Positions 1 to 5,864 are shown, counted from the stretch's first letter. The stretch: DNA of 7,320 nt from an uncultured Saprospiraceae bacterium (GCA_937942405.1 CALDEN010000011.1:1-7320), one strand, 5' to 3'. Numbers and translations are program-made. Notes: generated by a model from the sequence alone, not told the origin.

Positions 1-2
1 CG

Positions 3-1511
3 TTCAATGACAGCGACCTCTACCAAGATGGCACATATATCACTGTGTCCAAAGATGGCTTTATGCAAGGTTCACGTATGTTCTACCCTAATGTAAATCC
101 GAACAGTCACATCGAAGTACAACTTATACGTAAAGAACTTAAAGGAACGATAAATAGTACGACTGGTGGTAAAGTAACATTCGAGGGAGCATCGATCGAT
201 TTTCCAGCGGACGGAATTATACAAGAAGACGGATCGGACTACACAGGCCAAGTGAATGTAATGGCTAAATACCTAGACCCTTCTAATCCAGAAACATTTA
301 GAGAAATGCCGGGAGATCTTGTGGGTATAAATACCCAAAACAATCAAATGGCTCTAGCAACCTATGGAATGCTCGGAGTAGAGTTAGAAGACGCTAGTGG
401 CAATCCACTGCAAATAAAAGAAGGCTTTACAGCTAGTATAGAAGTTCCTGTTCCGCAAAGCCATCTATCTACTGCTCCATCAGAGATTCCATTATGGCAT
501 TTTGATGATGAGACTGGGTACTGGATAGAAGAAGGTTCTGCTACTCTAGTAAATGGAATCTACCAAGGCGAGGTGAGTCACTTCTCTTTCTGGAACTGTG
601 ATGCTCCATTTCCTTTAATCAATCTTTCAGGATCGATTTTTATAAACAACATCGGCTATGAAGGAATCAAAGTACAGATTGTAGATAACAGTACAGGCTA
701 TTCTGCTTGTGGACTTACAAGTGATCGAGGATACTTTGCAGGTAAAGTACCGCAGAATCAAGATCTAAGCCTGAATGTATTGGACGAATGTGGCGAAATT
801 ATTTATACCGAGGATATCGGTTCATTTAGCGATGACACGAACATTCCGATTATTAATGTAAGTAATATTGCCTCTACTATAAATATTACAGGTTCTGTAA
901 GTAACTGTAATGGTGATGCGATCGAAGATGGATATGTGTTCTTATCGTTTGGAAATAATATAAGTTATACCTATCCGATTGCAGATGATCAAACTTTTGA
1001 TTTAAACATCAACAATTGTAATGCAACTGAAGCACAAATAGTAGGTGTGGATCAAACGAATGACTTAGCTACTGCTCCGATTTTAATAGATTTGACGGGT
1101 AATTTAAATATCGGAGATTTAGAAGCATGCGATGAATTCTATGAACGTAAAGCGATCATAGAATACCCTGGCTCATCATTTGCAACTGGCACAACTAGTG
1201 CCGCAACTTATGAGCAACAAGTATTCCCAGATAAATCGATCTATACGATAACTTTAATCAACTGGGACACTGCCGAGACCTTGGATTTTTCAGTAGTACT
1301 CCAAGACGGATCAGTAACTGCTGAGTATACTATAGAGTTTGCCGCTGATGGATTCTCATGTACTGGAACAGCAACTATTTTTAAAACAATCGATGCCCTT
1401 ACTGGAAATCAAATGTTAATCTTCCAATCAACTACGACAGACATTACCGTAACAGATAGCACAATCTTTGATCCGGCTATAACTGAAGTGATTTTCGATC
1501 TAGGTATTTAA
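3..1511 (+). CDS. Carboxypeptidase-regulatory-like / FAM171-CILP-like multidomain surface protein, 5'-truncated
   Basis: The frame is open from base 3 to the TAA at 1509-1511, giving 502 residues. The gene therefore begins upstream of the window, and the GTG at 45 is just an internal Val inside a beta-sandwich tail (TYITVSKDGFMQG). Residue numbers here count from that Val. Residues 1-30 end a carboxypeptidase-regulatory-like domain. Residues about 32-185 resemble the domain shared by FAM171 and CILP proteins: GGKVTFEGASIDFPADG near the start, then PLWHFDDETGYWIEEG, then GEVSHFSFWNCDAP. Two further Greek-key-like repeats follow at about 191-272 (NLSGSIFINNIGYEGIKVQI) and 276-355 (INITGSVSNCNGDAIEDGYV), then a Thr/Ser-rich beta tail ending in FDLGI. 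Cys residues are frequent, which suits an exported protein. No T9SS sorting domain is present at the C-terminus, so any export signal would be at the missing N-terminus. The gene ends 6 bp before the sigma factor gene and is probably co-transcribed with it. The role is inferred to be cell-surface binding or structure; no catalytic motif is visible. Confidence 0.85.
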   Translation, partial: FNDSDLYQDGTYITVSKDGFMQGSRMFYPNVNPNSHIEVQLIRKELKGTINSTTGGKVTFEGASIDFPADGIIQEDGSDYTGQVNVMAKYLDPSNPETFREMPGDLVGINTQNNQMALATYGMLGVELEDASGNPLQIKEGFTASIEVPVPQSHLSTAPSEIPLWHFDDETGYWIEEGSATLVNGIYQGEVSHFSFWNCDAPFPLINLSGSIFINNIGYEGIKVQIVDNSTGYSACGLTSDRGYFAGKVPQNQDLSLNVLDECGEIIYTEDIGSFSDDTNIPIINVSNIASTINITGSVSNCNGDAIEDGYVFLSFGNNISYTYPIADDQTFDLNINNCNATEAQIVGVDQTNDLATAPILIDLTGNLNIGDLEACDEFYERKAIIEYPGSSFATGTTSAATYEQQVFPDKSIYTITLINWDTAETLDFSVVLQDGSVTAEYTIEFAADGFSCTGTATIFKTIDALTGNQMLIFQSTTTDITVTDSTIFDPAITEVIFDLGI

Positions 1512-1517
1512 AAACTA

Positions 1518-2075
1518 TTGAATACAGATCCAGATATATTATTAATACAGAATCTCAAGAAGAGAGAGCGAGCTGTTTTCAAGCAGTTCGTTCTCTCCTA
1601 TTCTTCTCTGTTTATGACCAAGGCGATGTTCTATAGCCGCAGCAAAGAAGATGCTGAAGACTCACTCCAAGACGCATTCGTAACCATCTACCAGAAACTA
1701 CCAGACTTTAAAGGAGAGAATAAAAAGGCTTTTATAAGCTGGTGTAGTAAAATCACCATCAATACCTGTTTATCTAAATACAAACGTCATTACTTTACAT
1801 TTGAACGTAACGAGCTGAAAGCAGGTATGGATATCACAATAGATCCGACGATCTACGGCACTTTGAGCAAGGAAGAAATCTTAGAGCAGATCGATTTATT
1901 ACCTGAAGGTTATAGAGAGATATTTTCGTTGTTTGCTATTGATGGATTCAGTCATACAGAGATTGCTAATCACTTAAACATCAAAGAATCAAGCTCCAGA
2001 TCCCAGTATACCAGAGCCAAGAAAAAACTAAAAATGCAACTAGAAAGATTATCCAATTCAAATATTGCCATATGA
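1518..2075 (+). CDS. ECF (sigma-70 family) RNA polymerase sigma factor
   Basis: This 185-aa protein has the size and layout of an ECF sigma factor, which directs core RNA polymerase to a specific promoter set. Region 2 covers about residues 22-91, with the typical SRSKEDAEDSLQDAFVTIYQKLPDFKG segment split across the -10 recognition helices and the FISWCSKITINTCLSKYKR helix after it. Region 4 covers about 121-174: LPEGYREIFSLFAIDGFSHTEIA leads into the helix-turn-helix (NIKESSSRSQYTRAKKKL). The start is TTG at 1518. No ATG exists before residue 33, which is already inside region 2, and the N-terminus MNTDPDILLIQNLKKRER is typical for the family. The TTG lies two codons after the stop of the preceding gene and in the same frame, so translational coupling is plausible. 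The 3' end overlaps the next gene by 4 bp (ATGA), a common sigma/anti-sigma arrangement. The regulon cannot be read from this window. Confidence 0.93.
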   Translation: MNTDPDILLIQNLKKRERAVFKQFVLSYSSLFMTKAMFYSRSKEDAEDSLQDAFVTIYQKLPDFKGENKKAFISWCSKITINTCLSKYKRHYFTFERNELKAGMDITIDPTIYGTLSKEEILEQIDLLPEGYREIFSLFAIDGFSHTEIANHLNIKESSSRSQYTRAKKKLKMQLERLSNSNIAI

Positions 2076-3475
2076 AATTTGAAGATTACCTAAAGGAAAA
2101 TTTGAATGAGCAACGTACAGATACGGATTCAGCAAAAATCTGGAACAGTGTATCTGATCGCATCGATGAGTCGAAAAAGAGACGTCGGTTTTTATGGATT
2201 TTTGGCATTGTCGGGATTATAACTTTGATCTTTTCCATAATTGGATTTAGCTATTTATATAAATCAAACACTACAGAGTTAAGCCATCCTAGATTATCAA
2301 AACAGCAGGAACTGGAATCCGGCAAAATGAACAAAGACAATCACACAAATCAGCCTAAAAGCTTACACACGACTGATAATCAAACAAATACAATAGCATC
2401 CGTTCAATCAGAAAAAACAAAGCAAAGCATCAATAAGGCAAATGAAATAGCACATATAAATACTACTAGTGACAAAAAGATAAGAAATATATCCTCCAAA
2501 ATCGGATCAGAATCTCCCTACAAAAAGGAAGCAATCGATCCTCAAAAAGAGAATGAATTAAGATCTAGACTGGATCAAATCGGAGATGCAATTAATTTCG
2601 ACTTAAGTCGAAAATCAAACCAGGGAAATATAGAAAAACAAGATAAACTTAAATTAATCGCTTTAAGTCCTATCCGAGTAAACGATACGGATTTATTAAC
2701 GCTACCCCAGAGAACACTTAATTTACAGAACAACATTACAGCTTTTCCCCCGGAACAATTTATAACAAATATCAAGACTCCAAAGATTTTTATAGGGCTA
2801 TATACGGCCATCGGATTATCTCATAAGGATATAAATAATGACAACTCTAATAGCTATACCCACCTAAGAAAAGAGACGGAAATGGCTCTAGAACATATCG
2901 AAACAGAAGTACATCTGGGTTATCAAATTTCTGAAAAATGGAGCATCATAAGTGGCATCAATCATCTGCGTCAAGTAGAGCAGTTTAAGTGGGAAGGTGA
3001 TTACTCTACCAGCTCTGACGGAGCATACCTATACGCGATCTACCTTCCAAATGAGACGGATAGTATCCCCACATACATGACAGGTACACACCTAAAGTCG
3101 GTACATCGGAAAATGAACATTTACAATAAGTCCAACATACTCAGTATTCCTTTAAAAATATCTTATACTATGGGATTAGGAAAAAACAAACTGAGTATCA
3201 CACCGGGCATATTGTACACTGCAGTCATTAAAACCAAAGGCTACATGCTTAGCCCAGATGTAACTCCTATCAATCTAAGTGATATAAAAAACGAGCTCGA
3301 CATTAGCTATAGTTTAAACGTACAATTCGTTAAACGAATCAAGGGCAATACACAATTGACCATTGGAAGTAATTATAGATACATACCTACATGGACGCAA
3401 ATCAATGATCTAAATACTTCTACCCTTCGATATCATATGATCAATTTACATTTGGGAATCCGGCATTGGCTTTAA
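2072..3475 (+). CDS. Putative anti-sigma factor: one TM segment, long linker, outer-membrane beta-barrel-like C-terminal domain
   Basis: This 467-aa protein overlaps the sigma gene by 4 bp. Residues 1-37 are a charged cytoplasmic head (DYLKENLNEQRTDTDSAKIWNSV), the form often seen on short Bacteroidota proteins encoded next to ECF sigma factors. A KKRRRF positive stop precedes one TM helix at about 40-63 (LWIFGIVGIITLIFSIIGFSYLY). Residues about 64-237 form a Gln/Asn/Lys/Ser-rich low-complexity linker. Residues about 238-467 show alternating amphipathic beta strands (IFIGLYTAIGLS, ETEVHLGYQISEKWSIISGINHL, LSITPGILYTAVIKTKGYML, HLGIRHWL), resembling OmpW/PorT-like barrel-fold domains. Inferred model: the head binds the sigma factor at the inner face of the membrane while the C-terminal domain senses something in the periplasm or outer membrane. 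The anti-sigma role rests on position, topology and overlap; no zinc-binding (HxxxCxxC) motif is present. The last residue is Leu rather than the usual aromatic of outer-membrane proteins. Confidence 0.8.
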   Translation: MKFEDYLKENLNEQRTDTDSAKIWNSVSDRIDESKKRRRFLWIFGIVGIITLIFSIIGFSYLYKSNTTELSHPRLSKQQELESGKMNKDNHTNQPKSLHTTDNQTNTIASVQSEKTKQSINKANEIAHINTTSDKKIRNISSKIGSESPYKKEAIDPQKENELRSRLDQIGDAINFDLSRKSNQGNIEKQDKLKLIALSPIRVNDTDLLTLPQRTLNLQNNITAFPPEQFITNIKTPKIFIGLYTAIGLSHKDINNDNSNSYTHLRKETEMALEHIETEVHLGYQISEKWSIISGINHLRQVEQFKWEGDYSTSSDGAYLYAIYLPNETDSIPTYMTGTHLKSVHRKMNIYNKSNILSIPLKISYTMGLGKNKLSITPGILYTAVIKTKGYMLSPDVTPINLSDIKNELDISYSLNVQFVKRIKGNTQLTIGSNYRYIPTWTQINDLNTSTLRYHMINLHLGIRHWL

Positions 3476-3497
3476 GCCAAATTAGACTAATGCCAAT
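3462..3497. repeat. Hairpin-forming inverted repeats over the stop codon of the anti-sigma-like gene
   Basis: TTGGCTT-T-AAGCCAA (3466-3480) is a perfect 7-bp dyad that contains the TAA stop at 3473-3475. A second, competing pairing joins GGCATT (3462-3467) with AATGCC (3489-3494), and ATTGGC (3465-3470) can also pair with GCCAAT (3492-3497). It lies between two convergent genes and may act as a weak bidirectional terminator or an mRNA 3'-end stabiliser. There is no U-tract on either strand, so an intrinsic terminator call would be weak. Confidence 0.45.
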
Positions 3498-3530
3498 TAA
3501 TGTTGAAAATGGCGTAAGCTTGAACAATAA

Positions 3531-5006
3531 TTAGTTCGTTACTTTTCCTTTAAGGTAATCCATGAGTGCATCCCAAATCAACTCATATTCCATAAGTTCG
3601 ATTTCTATCGGCTGTTTAGATTTTAGAAACGGGATGGACTTTAAATTTTTGAGATACTTAACTGTATGTCTGGATATCGCAGCAGGGTGGAAATTCTGTT
3701 TGGGAACTTGCAGTAGCATTTTTACAAAACTACTAGACCTGTATAAAGGATCACTCTTCATATGTCTTGTTAGATATTTTTGGACGGCCTCAAATCGATC
3801 GTCTAATTTATCGAGATCTCTCATGATTATATAATACAAGAGCTGAACAATAATGATCGGAACATTCATCCCTTTTTTATCGATAGTAAAGTCCGGTATC
3901 GAATTTAGATACTTACCCAACCTAAAATCCTTTAAAAGTTTAGGGCCTTCAACTTTTCCGGCTTTCAACGCATTGTAAATACAGGCAAATAGCCAAATCA
4001 ATTCTATACGATTACGAATTGCCGAACCCAGGGTGCTGTATCTACTTTCGCTTTTCAGTTTTACATAAATGGATACGGAACTTTCCGTATCAGCAGACCT
4101 AAGACTATTGAGCATTTCTAATTCCTTAAATCTAAACCATCTGAGAGAATGCTTTTTACAAAAACTTAATCCAATTTCAATTTGCTCTTTGGCCTTTAAT
4201 ATTTCTTTAATTCTTATCAAATAGTACACATAATATACAGTCACCGAAGAAATAGGTCCAGAAAGCTCAGGATATCGCTGCTTAAACTGTTCTAAATTAT
4301 ATGCAAGGAAATCACATAACTTATAATATTCAAACGAAGACTCGAAATGAATAATCCCTACTGTATTAAAATTCACTAAAAATTCCCATGACCAATACTC
4401 TTCAGGAATCTCGTTTAATTCTAAAAAATACTTTTTGGATTTCTCTCGAATGGTTCGAGTTATTTCTTTGTATTTAGAAAAATGATGCCTCAGATCGGCA
4501 CTATACCACTCTGATTGAATTTGATAAGATTGCTTCTTTAATGCAAATTGAGCATCTTCGTAATAAGCTGCTGCCTTCCTTCTACTGCCATAGTCTGCTT
4601 CATGCCGCATCAGTCTTCTAACAGATGAAAGTACCCCATCGTTAAATTCATATTTCATCGATTTAGCCCTAACCTTTTTAAAAATCTCATTTGAGGGACG
4701 AGAAAAAGCTAAAAGCCTTAAAATATCTGCAACAGCTTTCAATTTAACTATTTCTACAATATTTCTTTGAGTAAGATTATATTTTGATTTTGAAAGCGGG
4801 GTGCTAAATAAAATGTTGAATAATTTTGATTTGAACTTACTACTCACTTTTAGTTTTCGGGAGTCTATCCTTGGAGAAGTTTCAATTATTTTTTTAAGCT
4901 TTACGTATTCCTCATATTCACTTTCCTCCAACTCCCTATTCAATAGATCCTTTCCATGTGAGGAAAAGTTTTCTAGAGCATAAAGAAATTCAGGTAATGT
5001 ACGCAT
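3531..5006 (-). CDS. Helical soluble protein of unknown function (491 aa), possibly TPR-like
   Basis: I do not recognise a named family. The 491-aa product has no signal peptide and no clear TM helix, and is rich in Lys, Tyr, Leu, Ser and Arg. Predicted structure is almost entirely helical. Paired amphipathic helices from about residue 85 to 350 have the look of a TPR/alpha-solenoid, for example SRRKAAAYYEDAQFALKKQS (141-160), SEWYSADLRHHFSKYKEITR (165-184), SSFEYYKLCDFLAYNLEQF (223-241) and YYLIRIKEILKAKEQIEIGL (261-280), though no canonical TPR consensus is met. The C-terminus (about 424-486) has a distinct block: RSSSFVKMLLQVPKQNFHP, then HTVKYLKNLKSIPF, then an acidic end IEIELMEYELIWDALMDYL. 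I vaguely recall similar C-terminal blocks in uncharacterised Saprospiria proteins but cannot verify this. No helix-turn-helix is visible. The start is ATG at 5006-5004, with no good in-frame alternative near it. The gene stands alone, convergent with the sigma operon and divergent from the small-peptide units at 5119-5841. Confidence 0.85.
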   Translation of the reverse strand: MRTLPEFLYALENFSSHGKDLLNRELEESEYEEYVKLKKIIETSPRIDSRKLKVSSKFKSKLFNILFSTPLSKSKYNLTQRNIVEIVKLKAVADILRLLAFSRPSNEIFKKVRAKSMKYEFNDGVLSSVRRLMRHEADYGSRRKAAAYYEDAQFALKKQSYQIQSEWYSADLRHHFSKYKEITRTIREKSKKYFLELNEIPEEYWSWEFLVNFNTVGIIHFESSFEYYKLCDFLAYNLEQFKQRYPELSGPISSVTVYYVYYLIRIKEILKAKEQIEIGLSFCKKHSLRWFRFKELEMLNSLRSADTESSVSIYVKLKSESRYSTLGSAIRNRIELIWLFACIYNALKAGKVEGPKLLKDFRLGKYLNSIPDFTIDKKGMNVPIIIVQLLYYIIMRDLDKLDDRFEAVQKYLTRHMKSDPLYRSSSFVKMLLQVPKQNFHPAAISRHTVKYLKNLKSIPFLKSKQPIEIELMEYELIWDALMDYLKGKVTN

Positions 5007-5118
5007 TATGTTAAATTATAATATAATTTACCATTCACCTATTAAAAAGCCAAAATATTGATATTCAATTTATTAAATAATTTACGAAGTTGTCAATTGT
5101 CTTTTAGTTGGCACTTTT

Positions 5119-5149
5119 TTTGGTTTAGAATGTCCTGTACTTAACATTT
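5119..5149 (+). promoter_or_regulatory. Possible Bacteroidota-type promoter of the 21-aa peptide unit
   Basis: TTTG at 5119-5122 is followed after 19 bases by TAACATTT at 5142-5149, matching 6 of 8 positions of the -7 consensus TAnnTTTG. The expected start is near 5156, inside the dyad at 5149-5171, which would leave a leader of about 105 nt. The match is imperfect, so this is a candidate only. Confidence 0.35.
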
Positions 5150-5171
5150 ATATGCAGGTAACTTGCATATA
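5149..5171. promoter_or_regulatory. 23-bp dyad, possible operator
   Basis: TATATGCA (5149-5156), a 7-base centre GGTAACT, and TGCATATA (5164-5171) form a perfect 8-bp inverted repeat. It has the size of a dimeric regulator site. It lies in the 255-bp gap between the divergent 491-aa gene and the 21-aa peptide ORF, immediately after the candidate -7 box. A hairpin in RNA is the alternative reading, since G-C and G-U pairs extend the stem inward to a 3-base loop. Confidence 0.5.
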
Positions 5172-5261
5172 CCTTTTAGGATATTCATAAAACGGATTCC
5201 AAAAATTTTAAATCCTTAGTGTTTATAGACAATCATTTTTAAATAATAAAAACCAGAAAAG

Positions 5262-5327
5262 ATGTTAGAAGTAATAATTGCACTAGTACTAGGATTTATC
5301 GGAGATGACGAGGATGGTGGTATCTAA
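5262..5327 (+). CDS. Micropeptide, 21 aa, hydrophobic N-terminus and acidic tail
   Basis: ATG at 5262, TAA at 5325-5327. The peptide reads MLEVIIALVLGFIG, then DDEDGGI. Residues 4-13 are a short hydrophobic helix-like stretch, too short to cross a membrane by classic measures, followed by a strongly acidic, Gly-ending tail. The base composition shifts sharply at the tail codons (GGAGATGACGAGGATGGTGG), unlike the AT-rich surroundings, which suggests coding selection. The purine-rich bases before the ATG (AGAAAAG) could help initiation. It is followed about 100 bases later by a very strong terminator, so it sits in its own short transcript. Possible roles are a membrane-active or signalling peptide, a toxin-like peptide or a leader; none can be shown from sequence. 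The frame is short enough that chance cannot be excluded. Confidence 0.5.
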   Translation: MLEVIIALVLGFIGDDEDGGI

Positions 5328-5380
5328 ACAGAGATTAATTCAAAAAATCTACTACACTATTTAAACAAGAATTTGTTATA

Positions 5381-5396
5381 TGGCATATTAATGCCA
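5381..5396. repeat. Short dyad TGGCAT-ATTA-ATGCCA
   Basis: A perfect 6-bp inverted repeat with a 4-base loop, lying in the untranslated part of the peptide transcript. Its right arm contains the ATG (5391) of a 15-aa ORF, so the hairpin would mask that start. Confidence 0.45.
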
Positions 5397-5438
5397 CTAA
5401 TTACATATAGAGATTTTACAGCTAAGCTGAAAGCCTAA
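5391..5438 (+). CDS. Possible 15-aa micro-ORF ending inside the terminator stem
   Basis: ATG at 5391, reading MPLITYRDFTAKLKA, with TAA at 5436-5438. The last three codons lie in the left arm of the terminator hairpin at 5430-5466, so a ribosome translating it would disrupt terminator folding. That is the geometry of attenuation, but chance is also plausible for a frame this short. The peptide is basic and has no recognised motif. Confidence 0.25.
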   Translation: MPLITYRDFTAKLKA

Positions 5439-5468
5439 CAATCTGTTTGTCAGATTGTTAGGCTTTTT
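5430..5468 (+). terminator. Strong intrinsic terminator of the 21-aa peptide unit
   Basis: A perfect 16-bp stem (5430-5445 with 5451-5466; AAAGCCTAACAATCTG on the left arm), loop TTTGT, and a T-run at 5464-5468. This is a textbook Rho-independent terminator reading on the + strand. It shows that a transcript from upstream really ends here, although no long gene precedes it. Confidence 0.88.
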
Positions 5469-5519
5469 ATATATTTTGATTTAACTATAATTGATGTTTT
5501 TTTTCGACGACAAATGTCC

Positions 5520-5550
5520 TTTTACCTACTCTAATTCGTATGTAAATTTG
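5520..5550 (+). promoter_or_regulatory. Bacteroidota-type promoter of the mini-ORF unit
   Basis: TAAATTTG at 5543-5550 is a full match to the -7 consensus TAnnTTTG. TTTT at 5520-5523 lies exactly 19 bases upstream where the -33 TTTG is expected. The transcript would start near 5557, directly over the palindrome at 5554-5569, and would run to the terminator at 5807-5841 (about 285 nt). Confidence 0.6.
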
Positions 5551-5569
5551 TATTGTAAACCGATTTACA
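5541..5569. promoter_or_regulatory. LacI-operator-like palindrome at the predicted start site
   Basis: TGTAAAC-CG-ATTTACA (5554-5569) is a 16-bp palindrome with one mismatched pair and a central CG, the general form of LacI-family operators. A third TGTAAAT copy at 5541-5547 overlaps the -7 box and is inverted relative to ATTTACA (5563-5569). A protein bound here would block transcription initiation. No LacI-type regulator is encoded in the window. Confidence 0.45.
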
Positions 5570-5600
5570 CAAATAGACAACATTTAAAAACGAACGAATT

Positions 5601-5672
5601 ATGAGACAAATTCCAGTTATTACAAATTCCAGAATTCCTGTTATCAATACAGAAGCTTCTTTAATAAGCTAG
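5601..5672 (+). CDS. Mini-ORF, 23 aa, with internal IPVI repeat
   Basis: ATG at 5601, TAG at 5670-5672. It reads MRQIPVITN, then SRIPVINT, then EASLIS. The first 17 residues are two copies of an (R)xIPVIxN unit; the DNA repeats ATTCCxGTTAT at 5610 and 5631, with silent or neutral changes. It lies about 45 nt after the predicted transcription start. Its initiation region (AAAACGAACGAATT before ATGAGACAA) resembles that of the 14-aa ORF downstream. The function is unknown; precursor peptide, leader peptide or part of a dual-function RNA are all open. There is no RiPP maturase in the window. Confidence 0.5.
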   Translation: MRQIPVITNSRIPVINTEASLIS

Positions 5673-5710
5673 ATTGCCAATACTTAGGTTACACCTTAAA
5701 ACTAAACCAA

Positions 5711-5755
5711 ATGAGACAAGCAATACCTAGATTAGAAAACGAACAAGACAAATAA
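5711..5755 (+). CDS. Mini-ORF, 14 aa, second MRQ peptide
   Basis: ATG at 5711, TAA at 5753-5755, reading MRQAIPRLENEQDK. It shares the nine bases ATGAGACAA and an A/C-rich upstream stretch (AAAACTAAACCAA) with the 23-aa ORF 38 bp before it, and keeps an IP dipeptide at nearly the same position. The two look like diverged copies of one initiation unit. The rest is polar and charged. Alone it would not be called a gene; the pairing is the support. Confidence 0.4.
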   Translation: MRQAIPRLENEQDK

Positions 5756-5806
5756 AAAAAATACTCAACATATACGAGTAAGATAAACATTAAGGGTGTT
5801 TACTGT

Positions 5807-5841
5807 AGGTCGTCAGAATTTATTCTGAGGGCCTTTTTTTT
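5807..5841 (+). terminator. Intrinsic terminator of the mini-ORF unit, preceded by two hairpins
   Basis: The stem is 5807-5819 with 5822-5834 (AGGTCGTCAGAAT / ATTCTGAGGGCCT, one G-G mismatch and one G-U pair), followed by eight Ts (5834-5841). Directly upstream are TACTC-N9-GAGTA (5762-5780) and TAAACA-N7-TGTTTA (5784-5802), so the transcript ends in three consecutive hairpins. It isolates the mini-ORF unit from the esterase gene, which therefore needs its own promoter in 5842-5909; none is clear. Confidence 0.85.
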
Positions 5842-5864
5842 ATTCTATTATCTATTCTATTATC
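5841..5864. repeat. 12-bp perfect tandem repeat
   Basis: TATTCTATTATC occurs twice in direct succession (5841-5852, 5853-5864), just after the terminator U-tract and 45 bp before the esterase start. It is probably a replication-slippage duplication; it may change promoter spacing for the esterase gene. Confidence 0.8.

Noticed and set aside
45..47. GTG as the start of the first gene
   Set aside because: The frame stays open to the window edge and the preceding residues (DLYQDGTYIT) continue a typical beta-sandwich repeat, so the gene is 5'-truncated.
2575..2811. 78-codon open frame on the minus strand
   Set aside because: It lies wholly within the linker of the anti-sigma-like gene, has no family features, and the + frame is well supported.
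3562..3834. 90-codon open frame on the + strand
   Set aside because: It is antisense to the 3' end of the 491-aa gene; its composition is that of a complementary-strand shadow.
4801..4983. 60-codon open frame on the + strand
   Set aside because: It is antisense to the 5' end of the 491-aa gene, with no start context or motif.
5152..5190. 12-codon ORF (MQVTCIYLLGYS) overlapping the 23-bp dyad
   Set aside because: It is explained by the dyad sequence itself, with no repeat, partner or composition signal; chance is likely.
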